Shown one piece after another: positions 48,301 to 60,169 of a stretch of 64,000 bases of DNA. The position numbers and the translations under genes are program-made. Every line of letters starts with the position of its first letter. The stretch's first letter is position 1. The notes under the pieces were generated by a model that was not told the DNA's origin, made no database searches, and saw only the letters and a program-made list of their open reading frames with translations. The stretch covers positions 137,709,580 to 137,773,579 of the forward strand of contig NC_061121.1 in assembly GCF_002878395.1 (NCBI RefSeq), written 5' to 3'. The stretch comes from Capsicum annuum. Lineage: Eukaryota > Streptophyta > Magnoliopsida > Solanales > Solanaceae.

Positions 48301-49460
48301 TAAATTGATGATATTTTTCCAGATAAACATGTCTTGACATTAACTCAAGAGGTAATCCCTTAGTTGACCTTATCTTGAAAGACATATCCTTTTAGCAGCA
48401 AAAATGATTTATGCATAAGATACATAAGTTTTTTTAGGATGGTCCTTACTTATTTAGGGTGTGTGTTGATGGAGTGATTTTTAGGTGTAATCTCGAAAAT
48501 TAGATGATGCGTATTTTAGAGGCTTGTCATTCATCTCTAGTTAGGGGTCACCATAGAGGTACTCACATAGACCATAAGATTCTGCAATGTGGTTACTACT
48601 GATTGACTATTTATAAATACGTATATGACTACGCTAGGGCCTGTGACCAATGTCTAAGGCGGTATATCATGCAAGCACAATCTCATTATGATAATGATTA
48701 TTGAGCTTGAGTTGTTTGATGTGTGGGGTATTTAATTCATGGGTCCATTTGTATGTTCACATAGTATTAATTGCTTTTCGATAGGAGACTACTATGTGTC
48801 TAAGTGGGGGAAAGAAATTATGCTTCACAATTATAAATGTCGGACTGTCACAAGGTTCTTTAAGAAAAATATTTTCTCTAGATTTGGTACTTTAAGAGCT
48901 ATCATTAGTGATGGTTGGTCTCATTTTTGCAATTGTTTTTTCAAGGACCTACTTATGAAATTTGGAGTAAAACATAAGGTGGAAAGACCATCTATGCACA
49001 GGCAAGTGGGCAGGTTGAGATCTCTAACTAGGAGATCAAGTTCATTTTATGGAATACTATGAATGCCATTAGGACAGACTAGTCGAGAAATGTAGATGAT
49101 GCAATTTAGTCCTAATTGATAACTTACAATACCCCCATTGGTTCCTCACCTTATAATCTTGTGTAAGACAAGGCATGCAACTTGCCTCTTGAGCTTGAGC
49201 ATAAGGCACTATGGGTGTTAAAGAAGAGGAATTTGTTATGGTGTGATGCCACACACTTATGAGTATAAATAATGAATGATATAGTTTAGTATCGCCTATG
49301 TGCTTATGAAAGTTCATCCTTGTATAATGAAAATATGAAGTTTTACCATGACAAGAGTAATGAGAAGAGGTTTTCCAACCCGGTGATGTGGTCTTATTGT
49401 ATAATTAGAGACCTCTTGTTTCCAATCATATTGAAGTCTAGGTGGTCAGGACCATTCACC
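48301..49460 (+). pseudogene. Element F integrase
   Basis: Zinc-binding segment LEACHSSLVRGHHRGTH with CDQCLRRY (about 48510-48660). Core segment in the 48739-49062 frame: MGPFVCSHSINC, FGTLRAIISDGWSHFCN and GVKHKVERPS. Later pieces ASGQVEISN and ELEHKALWVLKKRNLLW, and SRWSGPFTLVRV near 49440. The clade is Athila/Tat. The IISDG Asp is kept; stops and indels disable it. Confidence 0.82.
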
Positions 49461-49560
49461 TTGGTAAGAGTATTGTAAGCCTCCACAAAATTTTAACAAT
49501 TTTATTTTTGACCCTCTCATATGCATAATGCTAATTTTTGTATGTGAATTATCTTTAGGG

Positions 49561-51344
49561 ATGTTAAAAGGGTGTTTCAGGAAAATTTTTGAATTTTTTG
49601 ATGAAGTTTGGAATAATTTTGGGAACCGGGGATGTAAGCCTTTATTATAAGGGTGTTCCATAGAGGATAACCTCTTAAATAAAGGAGTGGCATGAAGACT
49701 ACTCTCTGTGATAGTGGTGTGCCACGTTGCAATGTTAAATTTATCCAATTTCTTTTTTCACTTGGGTTGAGGGGATTTGGGTCTTTTTACCCCTTGCACA
49801 ACTTTGAAACATAAAATAACCCATTTCTCTTTATTTTTCAAAGATCAAAACCATTATTTCCCCTCTTTAACTAAAAACTCAAGAAAGCTCAAGGGTTTTC
49901 CTGATAATTCATCATTCAAGATCCAACATTTATTTTTCTTCAATTTCCTTGGTATTTTAGGTATGTTTCCCTTTCCTTAACATTAATATTATGTTGTGGA
50001 ATTATATTATTGAATATTCATTCGATTTGAATTGATGTGTTTGAAATCAGGTTGAGGTTTTTTGGTTGTTTTCACTTGAATTACTTGTCCCACATTTTAA
50101 ATTGTTAATTCATACTTTAATTTATGATTTGTGAGACATAGTTGGTGAATTTTTCAATTGTTGGGACGAGGGACATAGGTTTCCTAAATTGATAGATTTT
50201 TTAGATTGATAATGGCATTAACATCAACCCACTTTATAAACGTAATTTGGAAGATGGATAATTTCATGGTTTAACTTTTATTTTGAACCCACTGCATTAC
50301 ATTAAGGGATAAATGAATGAATATGGTTTTGGCTAGCCTTGGTGACCTTGGTTTTTTATTACAAATAGAACTTGGGAGTCAGTTTAGTTAGATGGACCGG
50401 TTAGGCATAATTAAATTAGCTTGCAAGCATATTGGTATAATGATACCATGTTGGTAAATTCCTTAATGAATGACTCATTGGTTAATTGTTGTTTTATGTG
50501 CAATTATTTTAGTTTGGGCTTAAAAACAATTTTGTAACTCTTCATGTTGGTCCCGTGGGTATCAACACCTTAAACTACATTTGTCGATGTTGGGGGCTTA
50601 TATGACCATTTTCTTGGTGTACACATTATAATTTGGGAGGGATATAGCCTTGGCGTCTAGAACCTTTCCTCGATTTTTTATTAGTTTGTGCAACTAAAAT
50701 GTACTAATGCCCTTCCAACAAGGAAGTTGGACCCATATAGCCCATGGTTTTCTTTAGGATGGACAAGCTACATAGTTTAGGTTAATACTTTAAACTTTCA
50801 TGTTCATGTCCCTTGTCGTTATCCCGACATCCTATCTATATGTATATGAATGTGGTGCATATGGTTTACGATTGGATTTTTTGTAATTGTATTATTTTCT
50901 CCCTATTTACGAGTTACATATCAGTGCTCGTATGTCCTTGAATGCTATATTATTTCATGACGTAGGCTCTAAGGGCTTTATCATTGCTCCTGTGAGGTGT
51001 TAGGTGATTCGGTATTCCCATGGATCTGCTGTGAAGTTGTGAGCCTCTATTTTTTGAATTTTCTCATTATTTCACCTACTTTATTATTTTTAGTATTTAT
51101 TTTATTGGATTCTTTGTCATAGTCGGGGCATGTCATGACCAAGTTGGTATTTTGGTTGTAGCAGCTTTTGTGGACAAGTGTGGGTTTGTTGTTTGTTTTC
51201 ACTCTTAGTATCCATTTTGTCTATCTATTCTTCTTATTATAATATTTTGTTGGGTTTCGTTGTGTTCTTTTATTATCTTTTGTAGGTTATGCTAAGGGGA
51301 TGGTCTTTGGCTCATAATGGGCTTGAGATCCCCGTCACTACTAG
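49561..51344 (+). repeat. 5' LTR of element E, left part (split by element D)
   Basis: LTR-like DNA ends ..gatccccgtcactactag at 51344, where D begins, and resumes at 60011 with actaagccct. The rejoined end leads directly into a primer site. U3 words gtggcatg and gtggtgtgccacg lie at 49670-49735. The start (TGTTAAAAGGG, about 49561) is a guess because the 3' LTR is outside the window. Frame 49777-49980 is not a gene. Confidence 0.6.
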
Positions 51345-53610
51345 TGTAACTCCCCAAGATCCCATCCTGAGACATCACACGGTGCTTAAGGTCACACGCA
51401 GCCTCAAGCTAACCCTCTAAACCTGTCATCACTTCTAGAACGCACTTTGATAATAGTCATGCTAATATAAGACAAAATGACATGTCATAAACATACTGGA
51501 ATAAGATAAGAAACTAGCTTGTACAATCCAAAATACTGAAATTCTGTACATACCAACCCTTTAGTCTGACAAAGCCTCTATACATCAAAATCAAGGAGAC
51601 AATGGGACAAACCCCAAACTGACTCAAATAGTACTAAAATCCATAACAACAAAATGGTATCACAAAAATATAAACAAGGTCCTTGAACCATGAGGAATCA
51701 CCACTGAGCAGACGAATAAAGGCACCCGAATATCGCTAATGCTGCTGAGTACCTGAATCTACATTACGAGAAAATGTAGCCCATAGGAAAATATGTGGGT
51801 CAGCACTTTGGAATGTACTGAGTATGTGGTGGTGCATGTAACAATGTAAATATCATCATCAATTTCATAATAATATGCATATGTACAACGATGGCTCATT
51901 TTGCATGAGTTAGATTAAAATATACTTTAAATGACCTCATCATAAATAAATCATATGACAAAAACCTCATAAATCATCATAAATAACTCAACTCTTCAAC
52001 TCAAGAATCAGAGTGACTCTGTAATTCAAGAAACTCAACTCTTATGGACATGGGAGGTTCTTATAACTAAAATAAATCATGTGAGCTACATGGAGTCCAA
52101 CGTTTTCCCCTCTTAAGGATAGAACCCCACATTGGCGGGAGCATCGTACTCTTGCCAGGGAGTAGAACGTAAATTTAGTGATCACAATCTCCTAATCGGC
52201 CTCCAGCCCACAATTATCAATATCAATCCTACGGTGGCACGTAGTTTTGGGGGACTTATCATATTTCCCGCTTGGTGCTTAGCATTACGAAATCCACCAC
52301 AAACATTACAAGGATCTATCATGAAGACCAAATCAAATCTCTTTCCCATTTATCAAATCATAATCAATTTATGGATTCCTAACTCGACTCAAATCAAATC
52401 AATCTTTCTCAACATCAAAATGCATCAATTCATTAAGTCATGGCAACATCAATAACTTTTAGGAAATATCAAGACTTATTGTAACAACTCAATCCTCAGG
52501 AAGCAATATACTCAATAATCCAATTTGTCATAAGGAAGCTTAAAGCTTGACATATATCTTGAAAGCACTTGAAATACCAACTCACGGTACGAACTTGAAA
52601 TTCACAATATTAAATATCAAGTCATAACTTTGAAATTGTAAAATAATCATGTATAACAAAGCTTGAACAATTTATCTTCTTACAATCTCATGATGAAGTA
52701 ATTTGGGTATAAACCCACTTGTAAAATCATATAAATCCATAATAAAAATCAAAGATTTGAGCACAAGAACAAAAGAATTACTCTTGTTCAAAACCACACA
52801 TACCTTAATCTTTTAAATTGGTTGAACTCTAGTGCTTCAGACTTTACTCACACTTGTTATAAAAAAAAAATTCTTAAAGCCCACTCTATGAGGAACTTGA
52901 TTCTTGAAGGAATCTTGAAGATTCATGGATGATTTTGGAAGATTAATTTCCTTAAATAAAACCTTAGATATATTTCTTAAGAGAATTGGAAGAGTGAAAT
53001 GAAGAAATTAGGTTTTGGATGAGGATTCTCATATATATAAAGGCCTTCAAAAATGGGAAATGACCAAAATACCCTTGCAAAAATAGTCCATCAATTGCTG
53101 AAAAAGAGAGTTGACGACATCCGTGACAAGCCATCAGGCCCGTGATAGGCCGCCACGAATTGTTGTCATAAAAAGGGTGGATTTTGTGACTTTCTTCCTT
53201 AAGGTGACAACATTTTTCGACAAACCGTCAGTCTTGTGACAAGTCGTCACAAAAGGTCGTCACGGATTTTCCAGGCTAACATGCTAGAGTAAAATAAACA
53301 TAACTCTTTGCTCCGATATCGGATTTAGACGAAATTGGTATCGTTGGAAAGATAATTCAATTATCTAAATTTTGGTAGGTTATGATCTCAATAATTAGTA
53401 GTACAAAGGGAGATATGATCATTTGAAGTTGAATATGCCACCTTCTCAAGAACGCAATCGGTAAAGAATGTTTTGATTCGCCCAATCATTAGGACATCTT
53501 TAAAGCCTTAATACACATTACCCTCAACCAGAAAACAACCAAAACACTATAATTTATTTATCATTGGCTTGAGTCATGGTGGCACTATTGGTTAGAATCT
53601 CGGGGTATTA
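51345..53610 (-). repeat. 3' LTR of element D (2.27 kb)
   Basis: Aligned with 58599-60010 (caagctaaccctctaaacct in both). It contains about 830 bases (about 52000-52827) that the other LTR lacks. The frame 52132-52455 lies in that segment and shows no domain. Confidence 0.9.
53030..53275 (-). promoter_or_regulatory. LTR D promoter: GTGAC/GTCAC array, conserved block, TATA box
   Basis: On the plus strand, CGTGACAAGCCATCA, CCGTGATAGGCCGCCAC, GTGACAAGTCGTCAC and related words fill 53110-53270. Read on the minus strand they are followed by AAGGGTATTTTGGTCATTT (about 53057-53078) and TTTATATATATGAG (about 53028-53042). The other LTR has the same layout at 59440-59665. Confidence 0.6.
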
Positions 53611-53625
53611 CAATATCTCCCCCTT
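53611..53625 (-). other. Polypurine tract of element D
   Basis: Minus strand CCAAGGGGGAGATAT directly before the 3' LTR, preceded by the clade's usual caaggacgaatg words. Confidence 0.88.
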
Positions 53626-53807
53626 GGAAGCATTCGTCCTTGAATGTTTCCATATAGGCCAAGAACAAGAGAAAAATGAGGACGTATAGCTGGAACGACT
53701 CACTCAAAAGACTTAATTCACACTATACCTTTGAGTACTATAGATAATTCATGAATTCATGATGAAAGTAGACACAATTCTGAATCTTTAATAAGAAGGG
53801 GGTGGAA

Positions 53808-55213
53808 TTAAGAAAATATAATACCTTCTGCTCGTTCCGAACTCACAAAAAAGAGGTGAGGGTACTTGGATCCCATATCAGCATCGGCTTCCCAAGTAGC
53901 ACTCTCAATAGATTTATATTTCCCAAGAAATTTAACCAAAGGAACTTCTTTGTTCCTTAGCCTATGGATCTGAAAATCCAAAATCTCAATCGGAATATCT
54001 TCGAATGAAAGGCTATCCTGAATATCTAAACTTTCGGAAGAATCAACCACGACAGAATCACCAATACACTTCTTAAGCATAGAAATATGAAATACTGGAT
54101 GAACGCTAGACAACTCAGCGGTTAAATCCACCTCATAAGCTACTATTCCAACACGGCTCAGAACCCTGTATGGACCAGCATAACGGGGACTAAGCATTCC
54201 CTTCTTCCAAAATATCTTCACCCTTTTCATGTGTGAAACCTTCAAGTACAACAAATCATTAATATTAAACTCAAGATCTTTTTGTCTCTCATCCACATAC
54301 GACTTCTGATGACTTTGAGCGGTTTTCAATCTTTCTCAAATCAGCTTAACTTTTTTCATAGCCTCGAACACAGCATCAGGCCCAATCACAATTGTTTCTC
54401 CTACTTCAAACAAACCTATGGGAAATTTACATCTTCTCCTATACAAAGCTTCGAACGGGGCCATCTAAATACTAGAATGGAAACTATTATTATATGTAAA
54501 TTCGATCAATGGCAAGTGCTCATCCCAACTACCTTTGAAATCAAGTGCACATTCCCTCAACATGTCTTCCAAAGTTTGAATAATCCTCTCAGCCTGACCA
54601 TCGGTCTACGGATGAAAAGTAGAACTTAGATGAACTTGGGTATCGAGACCTTTCTGAAAAGTCCTCTAAAACTGGGAAGTAAACTGAGATGATAGCCAAA
54701 GAAAATCCATACAATCTGACTAAATCACGAATATACAATTTAGTATAATCCTCTATTATATAAAATGAATGCACTGGTAAGAAATGAGCTGATTTAGTCA
54801 ACCGGTCTACAACAACCCAAATTGAATCATGACGATGACGAGAAGGGGGAAAACCAATTACAAAATCCATATTCACTTCTTCCTACTTCCAAGTAGGAAT
54901 GCTAAACTCTTACATTACACCACCGGGCCTTTGGTGCTCTACCTTAACTTGTTGACAAGTAGAACACTTTGTCACAAATCCTGCTATCTTTCTTTATACC
55001 GTTCCACCAATAGATTTCCTGCAAATCGTGGTACATCTTGGTAGCATCGAGATGAATAGAATATTGCGCACCATGCGCTTCAGCCATAATTCTCAGCCTT
55101 AAATCATCAATATTCGAAACACACAGTCTACCTTGAAATATCAACACACCATCTCCCCCTTGGGAGAAAACCTCTACTTTTTGGTCCTTAACTGACTCAT
55201 TCAGCCTGACCAA
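53808..55213 (-). pseudogene. Element D integrase with chromodomain
   Basis: Zinc-binding part in the 55213-54944 frame: AEAHGAQYSIHLDATKMYHD and IYWWNGIKKD. Core in the 54876-54589 frame: NMDFVIGFPPS and WVVVDRLTKSAHFLPV; the second catalytic region IISD is disrupted (IISVYFPV). The third catalytic Glu is kept in [17 protein letters not shown] (about 54605). An open 173-residue C-terminal frame, 54329-53808, has AQSHQKSYVDERQKDLEF, LSPRYAGPYRVLSRVG, HPVFHISMLKKC and a chromodomain (VEILD-like IEILDFQIHRLRNKEVP, ESATWEADADMGSKYPHLF). Chromodomains of this clade direct integration to heterochromatin, in keeping with this nested region. Stops at several points disable it. Confidence 0.9.
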
Positions 55214-55229
55214 ACTAGGATCTCTTTCC

Positions 55230-55839
55230 TACTTCTCTTTTACCTCCGAGCACAAAGAGGACTCAGAACTAACATACTTTCTACAGTGGAATCAAGCAAT
55301 CTAACACCAAACCTAGCCAAATGATGCACATCATGAGCCAATTCTTTCTTATCATTCTCTACATGAGCTATACTACCCATAGATAACCTGCTAAGAGCAT
55401 CTGCCATCATATTGGCCTAGCTCAGATGATATATTACACTCATATCGTAGTTTTTTATCAACTCTAACTATCTTCTTTGTCTAAGGTTCAAATCCCTCTG
55501 AGTAAAAACATATTGCAGGCTTTTGTAATCAGTAAACACATCAACATGAACACCTAAAAAATAATGTCTCCAGATTTTTAAAGCAAAAGCTATATCTGCT
55601 AATTCAAGATCACGGGTTGGGTAATTCTACTCATGAGGCTTCAACTATCTAGAAACATAAGCTATAACCTTACCCCTCTGCATTAACACACAACCCAGAC
55701 CAACTCTAGAAGCATCGCAGTACACCACAAGACTATTAGTACCATCAGGTAAAGTTAACACTGGGGCTGCAGTGAGTCGAGTCTTCAACTCCTGAAAAAT
55801 CTTCTCACATGCATCTGACCACTGAAACTTAACTTTCTT
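55230..55839 (-). pseudogene. Element D RNase H
   Basis: Almost continuous minus-strand frame: LKTRLTAAPVLTLPDG, VVYCDASRVGLGCVLMQRGK with the first catalytic Asp, [20 protein letters not shown] with the catalytic Glu, [20 protein letters not shown] with the next Asp, and NMMADALSRL with the last. Four or so stops (for example after YVSR). Confidence 0.88.
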
Positions 55840-56660
55840 TTAGGTCAACAGGGTCATGGGAGACGCGATAGAAGAGAAGCCCTCAACAAAATGATGGTAG
55901 TAACCAGCTAGACCCAAGAAACTCCTAATATCAAATGGAGAGGTAGGTCTAGGCCAATTCTTTACAGCTTCTGTCTTTTGGTGATCTACTCTAATGCCTT
56001 TGGTGGAAATAATGTGACCCAAAAAAGCAACTGACCTTAACCTAAATTCACACTTGCTAAATTTAGTGAATAATTGATGAGCTCTAACGGTTTCCAACAC
56101 TATTCAAAGATGATCCGCATGGTCATCCTCACTTTGGGAATATACAAGAATATCATCTATGAACATGATAACAAACAAATCCAGATATTGGTTGAATACT
56201 CAGTTTATAAGATCCATAAAAGCTGCTGTAGAATTGGTTAACCCAAAGGACATGACAAGAAACTTAAAATAACTATAGCGGGTTCGAAAAGCTGTCTTTG
56301 GAATATCACACTCTCTCACTTTAAGTTGGTGATACCTGGATCTAGGGTCTAGTTTGAGAAATAACTTGCACCCTCTAGCTGATCAAATAAATCATCGATT
56401 CTAGAAAGAGGGTGCTTGTTCTTGATAGTAACCTTGTTGAGTTGATGGTAGTCAATGTACATACATAATGTACCATCATTTTCCCACTCAAATAGAATAG
56501 GTGCACCCCACGGGGAAATACTGGGTCTGATAATGCCTTTTTCTAAGAGGTCTTTGAGTTGCTCCTTCAACTCTTTAAGTTATGCGGGAGCCATACAGTA
56601 TAGAGGGATAGAAATAGGCTAAGTGTCGAGAAGGAGATCATTCCCAACATCTATTTATCT
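55840..56660 (-). pseudogene. Element D reverse transcriptase
   Basis: Frame 56570-56349: [20 protein letters not shown] and [20 protein letters not shown]. The middle is shifted, but [11 protein letters not shown] is readable with both catalytic Asp codons intact (56152-56157). Frame 56100-55840: FSKCEFRLRSVAFLGHII, then PFDIRSFLGLAGYYHHFVEG. Frameshifts near 56340 and 56110 and a stop block translation. Confidence 0.9.
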
Positions 56661-56882
56661 ATCAGGTGGGATCCCTAGAAGGTCTTCCAGAAAAACATTA
56701 GGAAACTTATTAACAATGCTAGCTGACTGAATAGTCAGAGTCTCGAACTTGAGGTCTTTAACTCAAACTAGATGATAGATGTAACCCTTGGAAATCAACT
56801 TCCTATCTTTGAGGTAGGATATGAAATGGCTCTTTGGAGTTACAGAACTCTCAAACCACTCAAACATGGGCTCATTAGAAAA

Positions 56883-57203
56883 CTAAAACTTGACCACTCG
56901 GGTATGACAATCTATAGATGCATAGCATAAGTGAAGCCAATCTATACCTAGAATGATGTCAAAATCAACCATATCTAGCTCAATCAAATAAGCACATATA
57001 ACCCGATGAAGGACAGTAACCGGACACTTCTTATACACTCTCTTAGCAATAACAGACTCTCCTACTGAGGTAGAAACCTGAATAGGCTCAGGAATCCATT
57101 TAGGATCCATTTTAAAATTTATTGCAACCAAAGGTATCACATAAGAGAAACTTAAACCGAGGTCCATCAATACATACACATCAAAATGAAAGACATAGAG
57201 CAT
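56883..57203 (-). pseudogene. Element D protease
   Basis: Frame contains VYVLMDLGLSFSYVIPLVA, where the usual D-[ST]-G/D-P-G-A-T box reads MDLGLS (Asp kept, context changed). Then come STSVGESVIAKRVYKKCPV and VDFDIILGIDWLHLCYASID, both conserved for the clade. It would cleave the polyprotein. It is separated from gag by stops. Confidence 0.85.
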
Positions 57204-57229
57204 TCTAGTGAAACATCTAGAAAATCCTC

Positions 57230-58390
57230 CTACTCCTGGTGAGATGGTATAGCATAGAAGCGATTCTTACGCGAACCACCAACAGTACTAGAAGAGACGC
57301 CCTGAGAAAGAACTGGACGGACTACGGGAGCGGGGGCACTGGTAGCCTGACTCTGGGGATGAACATCTTGGTGGCCCAACTTGACAAAACAAAATAAACC
57401 TCTTTGATCCATAAAAAAATTGTCAAAATGATCTCTACCACACTTGGTATATGAAGAAGAAAGAGGTTTGTTACACTTTCCTGAGACCTAGATGGGATAT
57501 GTCCATTCCCTTTCTCCTACCTGCTTCTAGGTGCAGGAGCACTAACTGAGGAAGGCACGGGCATAAATGGACATCTCTGGAATTTAGGGCGGTCCCCTCC
57601 ATAGAATTTTGATTGACCAAATCCTTACTGCTCTGATCTAGCCCTTTTATTCCCTTTTACTCTCTCCCACTCTTTTACCTTATCAGCTTTAATCTTTTGG
57701 GCATGTATCCTCAACCAAGAAAGGTCTATCTCTCTATTAAGCATAGAAAATCTACAATCTTTTACAACGTAACTCAACACACCGGTCGCAAACTTACTCA
57801 TGATGGTCCTGGAGTCAGCCATCATACTAGGTACATATTTGGACAACTGATTGAATCTAAGGAAATACTCCTTGACAGTCATGGAGCCTTGTCTCAAATT
57901 CATGAATTCCTCTATCTTTGCTTCCCTCATCTCAAGAGGAAAGAATCTATCCAAGAACGCATCCTGGAATAACTGCTAAGTCATGGAAGCGATATCCTCT
58001 CTTCTACTTTCCCTCTACATTTCCACCCAATCATATGAAATATCTTTCATTCGATAGGTAGCCAATTCAACACTCTCCTTCTCAATTACGTGCATAATCT
58101 GGGTGATCTTTCTCACTTCATCCAATTACATCTGTGGGTCTTCAATTACCTTTGACCCATAAAACTCAGGCAGATTCATCTACATAAAGTCACAAACCTG
58201 AGCTGCAACAGAATTATTCTCTTATGGAGATGGAATAGTAGCCTGGGTGTTAGCTTTAGTATTGGTGGTAACTGCCTAGGCTAGCTCCTGAAAAGCTTCT
58301 CAAAATTTTGCATGTGACACATCCTCGTTCAGGGGATCAATGGGTTGAGGTTGCTTATTTTTTCTACGAGCTCGATGAGGAGGAATTTTC
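57230..58390 (-). pseudogene. Element D gag
   Basis: From about 58385 to 57625 one frame runs without an indel. It starts KIPPHRARRKNK (start ATG now ATT) and has about seven stops, followed by FFPLEMREAKIEEFMNLRQG, MTVKEYFLRFNQLSKYVP and MSKFATGVLSYVVKDCR, the Retrotrans_gag core. After a frameshift, LFCFVKLGHQDVHPQSQ (57412-57230) is a zinc knuckle with lost Cys. The gag leader contains the stop cluster. Confidence 0.88.
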
Positions 58391-58580
58391 TTTTGTAAGA
58401 GAGTATGGGTTAATCACAGATAAAGAGACAGTTGTAGGCACAATAAACTTTAGAGAGAATTAAATAACTTTTCCTAAAACATCCCGTAGCCTCTTGCTCA
58501 TAGATGTGGTGCGCTACACACCGAAGATCATCACTCTATGTAACGCACTTTGTGAGACTCCCTACAACTCTTAAAACCTT

Positions 58581-58597
58581 AATCTCTTATGCCAAGG
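58581..58597 (-). other. Primer binding site of element D
   Basis: Minus strand TTGGCATAAGAGATT, next to the LTR end, is a two- to three-base variant of the tRNA-Met-type site TTGGTATCAGAGC. Confidence 0.75.
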
Positions 58598-58598
58598 T

Positions 58599-60010
58599 TG
58601 TAACGGCCCAAGATGACATCCTGAGATGTCACACGGTTTTTAAGGCCACACGCGGCCTCAAGCTAACCCTCTAAACCTGTCATCACTTCTACAACTCACT
58701 TTGACAATAGTCATGCTAATATAAGAGAGAATGACATGTCATAAACATACTAGAATAAGATAACAAACTAGCATGCACAATCCAAACTACTGAAATTATG
58801 TACATACCAACGCTTTAGTCTGACAAAGCCTCTATACATCAAAATCAAGGAGACATTGGGATGAACCCCCAACTGACTCAAACAGTAATAAGAGCCATAA
58901 CAAAAAAATAGTATCACAAAAATATAAAAATAGTCCTTAAACCATGAGGACTCACCACTGAGCAAACGAAAAGAGACACCCGAATGTCACTAACGCAACT
59001 GAGTACCTGAGCGTACATTACGAGAAAATGTAGCCCATAGAAAAATATTTGGGCCAGCACTTTGGAATATACTGAGTATGTGGGGGTGCATGTAACAACG
59101 TAAATGTCATAATCAATTTCATAAAAATATGCATATGTGCAATGATGGCTCACTTGGCTTGAGTTTGATTAAAATATACTTTTTATAATCTCATATGATA
59201 AAAACCTTATCAATCATCATAAATAACTCAACTGTTCAACTTTAGTGCTTGAGACTTTACTCACACTTGAAATAAAAAAAAATTCTTGAAGCCCACTCTA
59301 TGAGAAACTTGATTCTTGAAGGAATCTTGGAGATTTATAGATGATTTTTGGAAGACTAATTTCCTTAAATAAAACCCTAGATATATTTCTTAAGAGAAAT
59401 GTAAGAGAGAAATGAAGAAATTAGGTTTAGGATGAGGATTCTCATATATATAGAGGCCTTCAAAAATGGGAAATGACCAAAATACCCTTGCAAAAATTGT
59501 CCATCAATTGCTGAAAAAGAGAGTTGACGACGTTCGTGACAAGCCGTCAGGCCCGTGATAGGCCGTCATGAATTATAGTAACAAAAAGGGTGGATTTTGT
59601 GACTTTATGCCTCAAGTTGAGGACATGTTGTGATAAGCCATCGCAAAAGGTCATTACGGATTTTGCAGGCCGACACGCTGTAGTAAAATAAGCATAACTC
59701 TTTGCTTCGATATCGAATTTTAATGAAATTAGTATCATTTGAAATATAATTCAATTATATATCTTTTGGTAGATCATGAGCTCAGTAATTCATAGTACAA
59801 TGGGAGATATGCTCATTTGAAGTTGACTATGCCAAAATTCTTCTCAAGAATTCAATCGTTAAAGAATGTTTCGATTCGTCCAATTGTTAGGACATCTTTA
59901 AAGCCTTAATACACATCACCCTAAACCAAAAAACAAACAAAAAACTATAATTTATTTCTTATGGGCTTGAGTTATGGTGGCACTATTAGTTAGAATCTTG
60001 GGGTATTACA
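58599..60010 (-). repeat. 5' LTR of element D (1.41 kb, internally deleted)
   Basis: Matches 51345-53610 at both ends. The join at about 59240 (actgttcaactttagtgctt) skips about 830 bases between two caact-containing words, as expected from a short-repeat deletion. Confidence 0.9.
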
Positions 60011-60052
60011 ACTAAGCCCTGGTTTTAGACATGTCAATCTTGATAACAGAGC
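60011..60052 (+). repeat. End of the 5' LTR of element E and its primer site
   Basis: actaagccctggttttagac atgtca ends the LTR at 60036. TTGATAACAGAGC (60040-60052) is a variant of the tRNA-Met-type primer site. Confidence 0.75.
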
Positions 60053-60169
60053 ACGGTTCAGGTTTTTTAGGTGTCCAAAAAAATGTGTTAGCTATAGTCC
60101 TTTTTATGGTTGTGTATCAATCCATACTTATAAGAGGGAGGCTATAAGGTATTTGGGAATGTTTTCTTT

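Larger units (their letters stand above)
38357..49560 (+). mobile_element. Element F: Tat/Athila-type Ty3/gypsy retrotransposon, decayed, carrying a LINE
   Basis: Plus-strand order: LTR/leader-like DNA, degraded gag, protease, RT, RNase H, integrase. The words FLDTGRALVDI (protease end), GIEADKAKIKIIEKLPP (RT end) and ELEHKALW (integrase end) are hallmarks of the Athila/Tat clade rather than Tekay. The left limit is where H's LTR homology stops. The right limit is where LTR E seems to start, so the 3' LTR of F is not in this window. An RTE LINE (40269-44416) splits the gag region. Confidence 0.7.
51345..60010 (-). mobile_element. Element D: full-length Tekay/Del-like Ty3/gypsy retrotransposon
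   Basis: LTRs at 51345-53610 and 58599-60010 begin TGTAACTCCCCAAG / TGTAACGGCCCAAG on the plus strand and end ..GGGTATTACA. Flanks actag and actaa are a near-perfect target duplication. On the minus strand the 5.0 kb interior carries primer site, gag, protease, RT, RNase H, integrase, chromodomain and polypurine tract in canonical order. The gag and pol frames contain many stops and several frameshifts. Confidence 0.93.
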
